A DNA stretch of 8,644 bases from contig JANYDI010000061.1 in NCBI GenBank assembly GCA_025363695.1, positions 1 through 8,644 on the forward strand. The letters are read 5' to 3'. Within the stretch, counting starts at the first letter, position 1; each line of letters starts with the position of its first letter. Shown one piece after another: positions 1 to 7,008 of the stretch. The position numbers and the translations under genes were made by a program. The notes below the pieces were generated by a model that worked only from the letters and a program-made list of their open reading frames with translations, made no database searches and was not told where the DNA came from. The DNA is from Opitutia bacterium (GTDB taxonomy: Bacteria; Verrucomicrobiota; Verrucomicrobiia; Opitutales; JANYDI01).

Positions 1-72
1 AAGGAACCTAGCGCGACGTGTGCTTTTGCACTCGAGCGCGAAGATGACACAGTCCCCGCTCAAAAGGCCCCG
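1..72 (-). repeat. Second-family hairpin repeat, partial copy, 3' of the M16 peptidase gene
   Basis: The core at about 3-54 matches 4744-4795: both contain GCGCGACGTGTGC, a short loop, then GCACTCGAGCGCG, with similar sequence on either side. It folds into an imperfect hairpin: GTGC/GCAC around a TTTT loop, then a mismatch, then further GC pairs. It lies about 20 bases past the stop codon of the minus-strand M16 gene, where a terminator or 3' structured RNA would sit. No clear U-run follows it, so an intrinsic terminator is not established. The copy at 4712-4820 has long inverted arms around this core. Here the other arm would lie beyond the window edge, so its presence cannot be tested. Confidence 0.6.
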
Positions 73-3069
73 CTAAAACCCGCCCTTCAGATCTTCGGGA
101 GCTATTTCCGGTTCATACCATAGGACAACGGCATTATCCCAGTTGAGGTACTGCTTGGCGAGGGCTTGGAGCTGGTCGGTGGTGACGGCTTTGTAGCGTG
201 CCTCTTCAGCTCTGAGCCAATCGAGGAACTCGGGATGACGATGCGCCCCGAGGAGGTTGTTGGCCCAGTGGGCATTGCTGCGGCGTGCTTCTTTGAGCCT
301 AGCCAGGATGGGGTTGAGGTTGCGTTCCAATTCTTCTGCCGTGACGCCAGCATCGGCAATGCGTTTTGTTTCTTTGGCCATGCGCTCCGTAACGGCTTCC
401 ACGTCTAGGGGGTTGGCGTAAGAGAAAGCACTGATATAGCCATATCCAGGAAAGGCATAGCTGTTTAGGTTTTTGGCTCCTGGATTATAAGCGGCCCCCA
501 TTTCCTCGCGCAAAGCGAGACGCAGACGATCTTTGATCACCTCAACAAGCACTTCCATGCCCACGACTTCCTCTGGGTTCCATCCATCATTGCCTTTCCA
601 ACTAATGGACACGAAGGCATTTTGGATGCGTGTTTCGATGGGGACCAATTCAGGCCGGGAAGCTTTTGGGAAGCTTACGGGGCGGCATTGGGGATAAGCG
701 GGAAAGCTGGGGTCGCGCCGATTTAGGGCCCCTACGGTATTGGCGCAGCAGGCAACGGCTTCCTCGAGGTCATAGTCGCCAACAATGGCCAGCTCTAGGT
801 AGCCGCTTTGCAGGGGTTTTTGCACCCAGTTTTTTAAGTCACTCAAATTTAACGCATAAAGCTGTTCCTTGGAAGGAAACTCAAAGCGAGGATCTTTGTT
901 ATGCAACACGTAGGGTTCCGTTATTTGCTTCGTATACTCTATGCTTTTAGGTAAGTTATCGTAAAGGAGGTCCATGTTTTTGTGGAAGATGCGCAAAGAC
1001 TCTGGACGATAACCGGGGGCCATCAACGCAGCGCAGAAGAGCTGTAAATTGGTCTTGAGGTCGGAACGCGTGGTTTGTGAAGAATAGACAAAACCGTCCT
1101 CATCCACAAGGGTGGCCCAGCCTACGGGCCTTCCCTTAAGAATCAGCTTCAGATCTTCCAGGGAATGGGCTTCGAGGCCGCCTGCAAGGTAGCAGTTCTG
1201 ATAAAGGGCAATGAGGCTACGGTCTTCGCCAGGCAGGTCCAAAAGCCCCCCGCCCACGGCGCATTCAAGGGCCACCTGATTGCTCTGAAAGTGCATAGGC
1301 TTCAAAGTCACCCGTGTATTGTTGGCAAAGGTGAGCTGCGTGACACCCAGGTCTTCTCTATAGTCACGCTTAACAATATCCCCTGCAGGCCCCCAGTTTT
1401 CATAAGCCCAGGGCTTAAGGGGTGCGTCTTTCCAGGGTTCAACGGCTGTTTTTTGACTACGACGGTAAAGGGCAGCCACGTAATCTTCGCTATTGCCCTG
1501 AAGCGGTGGAAGATTGCCGGAAACAAAAATCCATGTACCTGGCAAAGACCAAGCCTCGCGAAACGTAGCCTCAATATCCTTACAGCTGACCTTTGCGAGG
1601 AAATCCTTGAGGAGTTCCCATTGTTGCTCAGGGCTTTCAAAAACAAATCCACTGAAAAAGGAAGCAACGAGGCTAGTGGCCAACCGGGACGTGGGACGCG
1701 TTGTGGCACAGCGGACTATTTCCTCCATTTGGTTGAGGACGGCCTTGGTAGCACGATCACATTCAGCCTGACTGAAGCCATATTCAAGGGCCTGCCGGAG
1801 CGTGCGTTCGCCCAGCTCTAGGGCTTTTTCCCAGTATTCGGGTTTGGTGTCGATGGAAAACTCACTACCCTGAACAAAATTGATAAAATTATAGATTTCG
1901 AAGGAACCCGACAGAAACGGTGAGCCTTCTTCCGCTATCAGACGCACCATGCGGTCCATAAGGATCATCTTGGCCAGCGTACGCTTTATCTGAAGATTAT
2001 GCTGAGCCAGTGTTTCAACCTTAGGCTCGTAAGGACTTAGTTGATAAAAGTTGACGCTGACCTGAGGGCTTTCTGCCTCAACATGCACGCCCACGCGTAG
2101 GTCTTGGGTTAGGGGAGCTTGCCCGTAGTCGAGTTTTGGAAGGGCTGAGCTCGGATTTTTAAGATCCCCAAAAAGCGTCTGAATCTGCTGCTCCAAAGCA
2201 GCCACGTCAACCGCACCGACAACCACAAGCATCATGTTGTCCGGGCGATAAAGCCTTTTATAAAGACCTTGTACGGTATCGTGAGTGACTTCATGGATGA
2301 CGCGGTCACTGCCGATGGGAGAACGTCCAGCTACACGGCTGCCAGAAAACAAAAATTCCATCTCGGCCCTATAGGACTGGTAATCAGGGGTATCGCGTTG
2401 TCGTTTTTCGCTCAGGACGATGGGACGCTCTTTTTCTATGGCCTCGGGCTTCAGCTTAAGGCCTCCAGCAAAGTCATGCATGGCCTTGAGCAAAGTGGTA
2501 ACAAACGTAGGCGTGTTTTGGGTACCATCCAGCATGTAGACCACGCGATCATAGCTGGTAAAGGCATTGGTATGAGGACCAAAGGCCATGCCAGCTCTCT
2601 GCAACACCTCCACAAGCGGGTTGGTCCCACCCCGTTTTGTAGCCTCAAGGCTCCAGTCAAAATATTCGCCACCAAAAAAGGATAAATGTTCCAGCAAATG
2701 CAGGACACCCCGCTCATCATGCGGATAGGCTTCCTGGCCGGCATCTACGGCACTTTGGGCCTGTGGGCTCAAGGGTCCATCCTCGCTGACACTACCAGAC
2801 CGCACGCACAGATGGACCGAAACGTGCCCCTTAGGCGTATCATTGGGCAGGATGGCATAGGCCATACCGTTTTCCAGGCGCCCATAAGTAACGGCAGGAT
2901 CAGGATCAATAGCCCCCGGACGCTGATGGGGCCATAAGCTCGGGTCCCATGCGCTGGCCTTCTTGGATACACGTTGCACAGCCGAACCTGGAACACGCGC
3001 TTCGCCACGATGCCCTGAGCACCCGACAAGCGCCAAGACAGCAAAAGAAACAAAGATCAAAATCCGCAT
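73..3069 (-). CDS. M16 family zinc metallopeptidase, two-module, predicted lipoprotein
   Basis: This is an insulinase/pitrilysin-type (M16) peptidase of 998 residues, a size typical of single-chain members with two tandem modules forming a closed chamber around peptide substrates. The inverted zinc motif HLLEH is at residues 124-128. The third zinc ligand is probably Glu221, in RPIVLSE. The flanking sequence (LVEVLQRAGMAFGPHTNAF, then SYDRVVYML) is typical of the family, with a modest insertion just after the zinc motif. The second, non-catalytic module starts around residue 580 and contains the usual LREEMGAAYN segment. The N-terminus, MRILIFVSFAVLALVGC, is a lipoprotein signal with lipobox LVGC and Cys17, so the mature protein should be lipid-anchored and face the periplasm. 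The ATG at 3069 is chosen because it starts directly at this signal. A TTG at 3105 would add 12 residues ahead of it. The substrate is unknown. The gene diverges from the chaperone/hprK pair. Confidence 0.93.
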   Translation of the reverse strand: MRILIFVSFAVLALVGCSGHRGEARVPGSAVQRVSKKASAWDPSLWPHQRPGAIDPDPAVTYGRLENGMAYAILPNDTPKGHVSVHLCVRSGSVSEDGPLSPQAQSAVDAGQEAYPHDERGVLHLLEHLSFFGGEYFDWSLEATKRGGTNPLVEVLQRAGMAFGPHTNAFTSYDRVVYMLDGTQNTPTFVTTLLKAMHDFAGGLKLKPEAIEKERPIVLSEKRQRDTPDYQSYRAEMEFLFSGSRVAGRSPIGSDRVIHEVTHDTVQGLYKRLYRPDNMMLVVVGAVDVAALEQQIQTLFGDLKNPSSALPKLDYGQAPLTQDLRVGVHVEAESPQVSVNFYQLSPYEPKVETLAQHNLQIKRTLAKMILMDRMVRLIAEEGSPFLSGSFEIYNFINFVQGSEFSIDTKPEYWEKALELGERTLRQALEYGFSQAECDRATKAVLNQMEEIVRCATTRPTSRLATSLVASFFSGFVFESPEQQWELLKDFLAKVSCKDIEATFREAWSLPGTWIFVSGNLPPLQGNSEDYVAALYRRSQKTAVEPWKDAPLKPWAYENWGPAGDIVKRDYREDLGVTQLTFANNTRVTLKPMHFQSNQVALECAVGGGLLDLPGEDRSLIALYQNCYLAGGLEAHSLEDLKLILKGRPVGWATLVDEDGFVYSSQTTRSDLKTNLQLFCAALMAPGYRPESLRIFHKNMDLLYDNLPKSIEYTKQITEPYVLHNKDPRFEFPSKEQLYALNLSDLKNWVQKPLQSGYLELAIVGDYDLEEAVACCANTVGALNRRDPSFPAYPQCRPVSFPKASRPELVPIETRIQNAFVSISWKGNDGWNPEEVVGMEVLVEVIKDRLRLALREEMGAAYNPGAKNLNSYAFPGYGYISAFSYANPLDVEAVTERMAKETKRIADAGVTAEELERNLNPILARLKEARRSNAHWANNLLGAHRHPEFLDWLRAEEARYKAVTTDQLQALAKQYLNWDNAVVLWYEPEIAPEDLKGGF

Positions 3070-3130
3070 AGCCCCCCAAGGTAGTTTATTGGACGAGCGT
3101 GTCAAGTGTAAATAAATTTTGACTTCATGC

Positions 3131-3159
3131 TTGAAAAGCGAACTACCCTACTATACAGT
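3131..3159 (+). promoter_or_regulatory. Candidate sigma70-type promoter for the chaperone/hprK pair
   Basis: TTGAAA (3131-3136) and TACAGT (3154-3159) are separated by 17 bases. The -35 box is near consensus and the -10 box is weak. If used, transcription would begin a few bases before the ATG at 3172. That would rule out the upstream ATG at 3127 and give a very short or absent 5' leader. This is sequence resemblance only. Confidence 0.3.
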
Positions 3160-3171
3160 AATTTTTTAGTC

Positions 3172-3555
3172 ATGGAAGTTGGAGCATTTTTGAGGGAGTT
3201 GGGTGAATACATAAAGCTTGGAGAGCTCAAGCTCGATGACAAAGGTGTGTGCAGTTTGGTGTTTGACGAAACCCTCGTTGTTCACATAGAGCCCAGTCCG
3301 GATCGGCTTTTTTTACACGTCTATGCCCCGATAAATTCCTTTTCAAAAAACACAGATAAAATGCAAACATTATTGGAGGCCAATCTCTTTGGCAATCAGA
3401 CCGCAGGCGCAGCTTTTGGGTATCATGCCCCCACAGATAGTATTTTTTTAACGCTCCGGCTTTGGTTGGATCGGAGTGACTTTTATGGCTTGCGTACGCA
3501 ATTGGAAGCTTTTGTTGATCGTGTAGAATTCTGGAAAGGACAGCTAGGCTCTTAG
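3172..3555 (+). CDS. CesT/Tir-family type III secretion chaperone-like protein
   Basis: A small protein of 127 residues, the usual size for class I type III secretion chaperones, which bind effectors in the cytoplasm as dimers and deliver them to the injectisome. The family pattern is visible in order: an N-terminal helix (VGAFLRELGEYIKL), a strand with GVCSLVFDETLVVHIE, a strand with RLFLHVYAPI, then LLEANLFGNQTAGAAFGYH, then IFLTLRLWLD, and a final helix (LEAFVDRVEFWKGQL). The LL.ANLFG..T.GA.FG block is the clearest signature. The ATG at 3172 is preferred because family members normally begin just before the first helix. The ATG at 3127 would add 15 residues and overlaps the candidate promoter. 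The next gene, hprK, begins 16 bases after the stop, so the two are probably cotranscribed. The effector it serves is not in the window. A related chaperone-fold protein with a non-secretion role cannot be excluded. Confidence 0.8.
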   Translation: MEVGAFLRELGEYIKLGELKLDDKGVCSLVFDETLVVHIEPSPDRLFLHVYAPINSFSKNTDKMQTLLEANLFGNQTAGAAFGYHAPTDSIFLTLRLWLDRSDFYGLRTQLEAFVDRVEFWKGQLGS

Positions 3556-3571
3556 TAATACAGAGCTCCCC

Positions 3572-4564
3572 ATGAAGACAGATTCTAAAAAAGATCTTGT
3601 ACGCAGCAAGGAAAGCATCTCGGTTGAAGAGCTCTACGAACACTGCAAGAAGCGTTTCCAGTTTGAGCTCGTAGCGGGCCACGACGGCCTGGGTAAGATC
3701 ATTGGAGAAAAAAGCCTCAATCGGCCCGCCTTGGCCCTTACGGGGTATTTCCGCCACTTTGCGCACAAACGCATCCAGTTGTTTGGCGCCGGAGAAATGG
3801 CCTACCTGCGTGATCATAGCGACGAGCAGCAACGTGATATCATCACCAGGATAGCGGAAAAAAACATCCCCTGTATGATGGTTTCACGCAACTTAGCCCC
3901 CACCAAGGGCATGCTCGAGGTGGCCAAAGCCTATGCCATCCCCCTCATCCGCACACCCTGCAAATCTAAAGATTTTTCTGCCGAAATTGCCCTCGTGCTG
4001 GAGGAATACTTCGCTCCACGCGTAGCCGTACACGGCACCCTCCTAGACATCAAGGGCATTGGCACGCTCCTGCGCGGTAAAAGCGGCGTAGGCAAAAGCG
4101 AATGCGCCCTCAAGCTCATCCAAATGGGCCAAAGCCTTGTCTCGGACGACCTCACCTACTTTAAGCTCGTAAACGATCAGGCCGTCGTGGGCCAAAGCTC
4201 CGAACTCAGCCGCGGCTACATGGAATGCCGAGGCCTAGGCATCATCAATATTGGTGAGCTTTTTGGCATACGCTCCATTCGCATGGAAAAACGCCTCGAC
4301 CTGGTCGTCACCTTCACCGAATGGTACCCCGGTATGGACGAAGAACGCACCGGCCTCGAGCAACACTACTACCCCGTCCTGGGCATTTCCATCCCCCATG
4401 TCGAAATCCCCGTAAAACCCGGCCGCGATATGGCCCACCTAGTCGAAGTCGCCGCCATGGTCCAGGCCCTCAAGCTCATAGGGCATAACTCCGCTGACGA
4501 ATTTAACCAACGCCTCATCAACTATATGCAAGAAAGCTCTAAGGAAAAGGGAGTAGAAGGCTAA
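3572..4564 (+). CDS. hprK: HPr kinase/phosphorylase
   Basis: HprK phosphorylates and dephosphorylates a regulatory serine of HPr (or an HPr-like protein), linking metabolic state to PTS activity or gene control in the cytoplasm. The protein has 330 residues, close to the family norm of about 310-330. Residues 1-140 form the N-terminal domain, beginning near ISVEELYE. The catalytic domain follows: conserved His154 in VHGTLLDIKG, the P-loop GKSGVGKSE (169-177), acidic SDD (191-193), the family signature MECRGLGIINIGELFG (217-232) and the C-terminal PVKPGRDMAHLVEVAA block (280-295). All key catalytic elements are present, so the enzyme should be active. It follows the CesT-like gene by 16 bases with no strong ribosome-binding site. 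No HPr gene is in the window. The TAA stop (4562-4564) lies inside the leading edge of a structured repeat, whose first hairpin starts at 4563. Confidence 0.95.
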   Translation: MKTDSKKDLVRSKESISVEELYEHCKKRFQFELVAGHDGLGKIIGEKSLNRPALALTGYFRHFAHKRIQLFGAGEMAYLRDHSDEQQRDIITRIAEKNIPCMMVSRNLAPTKGMLEVAKAYAIPLIRTPCKSKDFSAEIALVLEEYFAPRVAVHGTLLDIKGIGTLLRGKSGVGKSECALKLIQMGQSLVSDDLTYFKLVNDQAVVGQSSELSRGYMECRGLGIINIGELFGIRSIRMEKRLDLVVTFTEWYPGMDEERTGLEQHYYPVLGISIPHVEIPVKPGRDMAHLVEVAAMVQALKLIGHNSADEFNQRLINYMQESSKEKGVEG

Positions 4565-4682
4565 GGGGCGCTTGCGCCCCTTAGGATCCCCTACAGGTAG
4601 CGATTTATTAAAATACTACGTATTTATAATAAATCGCTACCTGGGAGGGCATACTAAGCCCCTCCTAGATCGCGAAGCGATC
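4559..4682 (+). repeat. Triple-hairpin repeat, single unit A (3' end of hprK)
   Basis: The unit contains three hairpins. H1 (4563-4582) is AAGGGGCGCTTGCGCCCCTT. H2 (4594-4643) has outer stem CAGGTAGCG/CGCTACCTG, an AT-rich inner stem and a TAC loop. H3 (4668-4682) is GATCGC-GAA-GCGATC. A GGATCC box lies between H1 and H2, and ATACTAAG between H2 and H3. Bases 4559-4645 are a perfect inverted copy of 5898-5984. The edge provides the hprK stop codon. It could act as a 3' RNA structure or terminator-like element, but H1 has no U-tract after it. The flank 4683-4711 contains nothing recognisable. Confidence 0.85.
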
Positions 4683-4711
4683 CGAGTGTATTTTATGAAC
4701 GGCTTCGAGCT

Positions 4712-4820
4712 GGTTTGAGGGGTGCATTGGGGGTTCGGACAAAGAACTGAGCGCGACGTGTGCTACAGCACTCGAGCGCGAGAGTGATGCCGTCCCAACC
4801 CCCAATGCGCCCCTCAAACC
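4712..4820 (-). repeat. Second-family repeat with long inverted arms, 3' of the TPR-like gene
   Basis: Arms 4712-4740 and 4792-4820 are 29 bases each and pair with two non-complementary positions, one of which could be a G-U wobble in RNA. They enclose a 51-base centre with a nested imperfect hairpin at 4749-4782. That centre is the same core seen at 1-54. Read on the minus strand, the arm contains the TGA stop (4814-4816) of the exported TPR-like protein, so the structure begins at the end of that gene. It may be a 3' stabiliser, a terminator or a small non-autonomous mobile element. The arms themselves are not shared with the copy at 1-72; only the core is. Confidence 0.75.
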
Positions 4821-5692
4821 CTATTTAACAGGATATTCTTAGCCTGCTCTATCACTTCTGAAAGCAGCGCTACTTCGGCTTTCATGGATTTAGCCGAAGC
4901 AATAGGTAGGGCTTCCAGAGCAAGATGCAGCGCATCGATGGAGTCTCCCAACTGATAGGCAATCTTAGCCCTTAGGAGCTGCAGCTGAACGCCCGTCCTT
5001 GTATAGGGGTTAACGCTTATTTTGTCTACCTCGGTGCGCGCCGTATTCGGATCTTCAGACTCCACTAAGCAGCGAAGCTGACGCAGCAAAACGCGCACAG
5101 CATCGTCGCTTCCCTCTTCAAACAAGATCTTTGCATGGAAGTAATGAGACAAGGCCGTTATGTAGTCCTTCTTAAGGTCGTGATAAGCCGCCCCGGCATT
5201 AAAACGCACCTTGGCCTTGGTGAGATCATCCACGGGATTATTGGCTACAAGCTCCAAGGCCTCCCTGATGCTTGAAAAACAAAGACTCGCAAACCTTGGG
5301 TGCTCCGGGCTAGCGCGGGCCTTGACTCTATAAACAGCTGATAGAAGGTATAAACTCTTTGCCCTCAAAGCAACATCGCTTGTAGCCTGAGTGCAGGCTT
5401 TTTTGGCAAACGCCAAGGCCTTATCGTATTCGCCAAGGTAGAAGCAAGACGAGGTCAGCCGATGCCTGATGATAATCGATTGCTCACCGCTAATCCCCGG
5501 CACATCGAGCATGCACTCGCTTATACTTACGATATCTATCCAGCTTTCTTCCTTTTTTAAATCGCAATACACCCTATTGTAGGACTCAAAATCATTGATT
5601 TCTACAATATCTACGGCGAAAAGCCCCCCCGCCAGGGGCAACAACCCAAGAAGTACCATCAAAAACGCACGCATGACAAGCTGTATTTCCAT
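4814..5692 (-). CDS. Exported helical-repeat (TPR-like) protein of unknown function
   Basis: I do not recognise a specific family. The protein has 292 residues. A hydrophobic N-terminus (MRAFLMVLLGLLPLAGGLFA, from the second Met) looks like a signal peptide, with possible cleavage before VDIVEIND, so export to the periplasm or outside is inferred. The rest is predicted helical, with TPR-like helix pairs such as SCFYLGEYDKALAFAKKA, FNAGAAYHDLKKDYITALSH and KIAYQLGDSIDALHLALEA. These have the small/aromatic spacing typical of TPR scaffolds, which usually bind peptides or partner proteins. No catalytic motif is seen. The ATG at 5674 (MRAF...) is an equally good or better start, because it puts an Arg right before the hydrophobic core. 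The gene is alone on its strand, flanked by structured repeats on both sides, and its stop codon lies inside a repeat arm. Confidence 0.75.
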   Translation of the reverse strand: MEIQLVMRAFLMVLLGLLPLAGGLFAVDIVEINDFESYNRVYCDLKKEESWIDIVSISECMLDVPGISGEQSIIIRHRLTSSCFYLGEYDKALAFAKKACTQATSDVALRAKSLYLLSAVYRVKARASPEHPRFASLCFSSIREALELVANNPVDDLTKAKVRFNAGAAYHDLKKDYITALSHYFHAKILFEEGSDDAVRVLLRQLRCLVESEDPNTARTEVDKISVNPYTRTGVQLQLLRAKIAYQLGDSIDALHLALEALPIASAKSMKAEVALLSEVIEQAKNILLNRV

Positions 5693-5732
5693 TTATGTGC
5701 AAAAGTCAAGGCTAATTTGCTGAAAGTTAAAA

Positions 5733-5743
5733 GGGCCAAGGGG
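5733..5743. repeat. Fragment of a triple-hairpin repeat edge
   Basis: GGGCCAAGGGG matches the outermost bases of the unit at 7280-7405 (read inward). It is followed within a few bases by the full edge GGGCTAAGGGG of the composite at 5748. It looks like the remnant of an older copy interrupted by a newer one, or a small edge duplication. It is short, so chance is possible. Confidence 0.4.
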
Positions 5744-5747
5744 AAAA

Positions 5748-5984
5748 GGGCTAAGGGGACGCAGTCCCCTTGGATCCCCTTTCCGATGGGCGATTTTCAA
5801 AAATGCGATGCATTTTTAAAAATCGCCCATCGGGATAGGCTATACAAGGCCCCCCGCAGATCGCTTCGCGATCCCGGGAGGCCTTAGTATCCACCTACCC
5901 AGGTAGCGATTTATTATAAATACGTAGTATTTTAATAAATCGCTACCTGTAGGGGATCCTAAGGGGCGCAAGCGCCCCTTAGCC
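5748..5984. repeat. Triple-hairpin repeat, head-to-head composite B (between TPR-like gene and gmd)
   Basis: Two units face each other and share one central H3 (5859-5873, GATCGC-TTC-GCGATC). Left unit: H1 5753-5771 (GGGGAC/GTCCCC) and H2 5783-5833 (CCGATGGGCG/CGCCCATCGG). Right unit, inverted: H2 5900-5949 (CAGGTAGCG/CGCTACCTG) and H1 5961-5980. The two halves belong to different sequence subtypes. The right half is identical over 87 bases to unit A at 4559-4645, while the left half resembles unit D at 8328-8430 in starting H2 with CCGAT. The right end covers the last codons of gmd. It fills the whole gap between the TPR-like gene and gmd. No ORF of its own is seen. Confidence 0.85.
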
Positions 5985-7008
5985 CTTTTTCGATGTCTGC
6001 CTTCATCATTTCGGCAACGAGCTCTTCGAAGCGGATGCGGGGTGACCAGCCCAGTTCTCGGCGGGCCTTGGAGGCATCGCCGCACAAGTGATGCACCTCG
6101 TTGGGCCGGAAATAACGCGGATCTATGCGTATATGCACTTTGCCTGTGTGCGCATGACGGCCCAGCTCGTGAAGGCCCTCGCCTTCCCAAATAATAGGAA
6201 TATCGATGTGCGAAAAAGCCAATTCGACAAAGCTACGCACGGTGTGGCTTTGGCCTGTAGCCAAGACGTAATCACCCGGCTGCGCCTGCTGCACAATCCG
6301 CCACATGCCCTCAATGGCGTCCTGAGCATGGCCCCAGTCGCGCTTGGCATTGAGGTTCCCTAGGTAAAGACAATCTGAAGTTCCATGATAAATCTTTGCC
6401 ACTTCCTGGGTGATTTTCCGCGTAACAAAGGTCTGAGCACGTAAGGGGCTTTCATGATTAAACAAAATCCCGTTGGAGGCATGCAAGCCATAAGCCTGAC
6501 GGTAGTTTAGAGTGATCCAATAGGCATACAGCTTGGCGGTTGCATAGGGGCTACACGGAGCAAAGGGCGTAGTTTCTGACTGCGGACAGGGCCCTGAGTT
6601 CCCATAAAGCTCTGACGTTGAGGCCTGATACAGTTTTGCATCCAGCTTCAGGATGCGCAACGCCTCCAGCAAACGCAAAGGGCCCATGGCATCCACATTT
6701 GCCGTATACTCCGGCGTCTCAAAACTCACATGCACGTGGCTTTGCGCCGCAAGGTTATAAATCTCATCCGGACGTACCTCGTTGAGCAAGCGCAGAAGGT
6801 TCGTCGCATCCGTCATGTCTCCATAATGCAAAAAAAAACGCCTATCCTTGACCTGCGTAGCTTGATACAAATGGTCCACCCGCTCCGTATTCGGCGACGA
6901 GGACCTCCGCTTCAGGCCGTGCACGTAGTACCCCTTGCCCAACAAGTATGCCGACAACAACGCACCGTCCTGGCCCGTACACCCTGTAATAAATGCCGTT
7001 TTTTTCAT
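5959..7008 (-). CDS. gmd: GDP-mannose 4,6-dehydratase
   Basis: This cytoplasmic short-chain dehydrogenase/reductase converts GDP-D-mannose to GDP-4-keto-6-deoxy-D-mannose using bound NADP, the first step to GDP-L-fucose and other 6-deoxyhexoses. The Rossmann motif GCTGQDG is at residues 9-15. The catalytic residues are Thr131 and Glu133 (in STSELYG) and the pair Tyr155/Lys159 (in PYATAK). The family blocks SNGILFNHESPLR (178-190), GNLNAKRDWGHAQD (217-230) and RPNEVHHLCGDASKARRELGW (starting at 301) are intact. The length, 349 residues, is normal. The start is the ATG at 7008, directly at MKKTAFITG; the leader upstream on this strand is pure pyrimidine, with no ribosome-binding site. The last six residues (RGACAP) and the TAG stop are encoded by the H1 hairpin of a repeat, so the original C-terminus was probably different. 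The gene is divergent from fcl. Confidence 0.96.
   Translation of the reverse strand: MKKTAFITGCTGQDGALLSAYLLGKGYYVHGLKRRSSSPNTERVDHLYQATQVKDRRFFLHYGDMTDATNLLRLLNEVRPDEIYNLAAQSHVHVSFETPEYTANVDAMGPLRLLEALRILKLDAKLYQASTSELYGNSGPCPQSETTPFAPCSPYATAKLYAYWITLNYRQAYGLHASNGILFNHESPLRAQTFVTRKITQEVAKIYHGTSDCLYLGNLNAKRDWGHAQDAIEGMWRIVQQAQPGDYVLATGQSHTVRSFVELAFSHIDIPIIWEGEGLHELGRHAHTGKVHIRIDPRYFRPNEVHHLCGDASKARRELGWSPRIRFEELVAEMMKADIEKGLRGACAP

Noticed and set aside
1165..1821. Long plus-strand open frame opposite the M16 peptidase gene
   Set aside because: It lies wholly within a well-supported peptidase gene on the other strand and its translation shows no family motif. It is a shadow frame.
3227..3832. 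Minus-strand open frame of 201 codons across the chaperone/hprK junction
   Set aside because: It overlaps two genes with clear family signatures, and its product has no recognisable features.
4563..4643. Classical intrinsic terminator after hprK
   Set aside because: The hairpins are strong, but neither is followed by a run of T residues on the plus strand. A terminator role stays possible but is not shown, so it is listed as a repeat.
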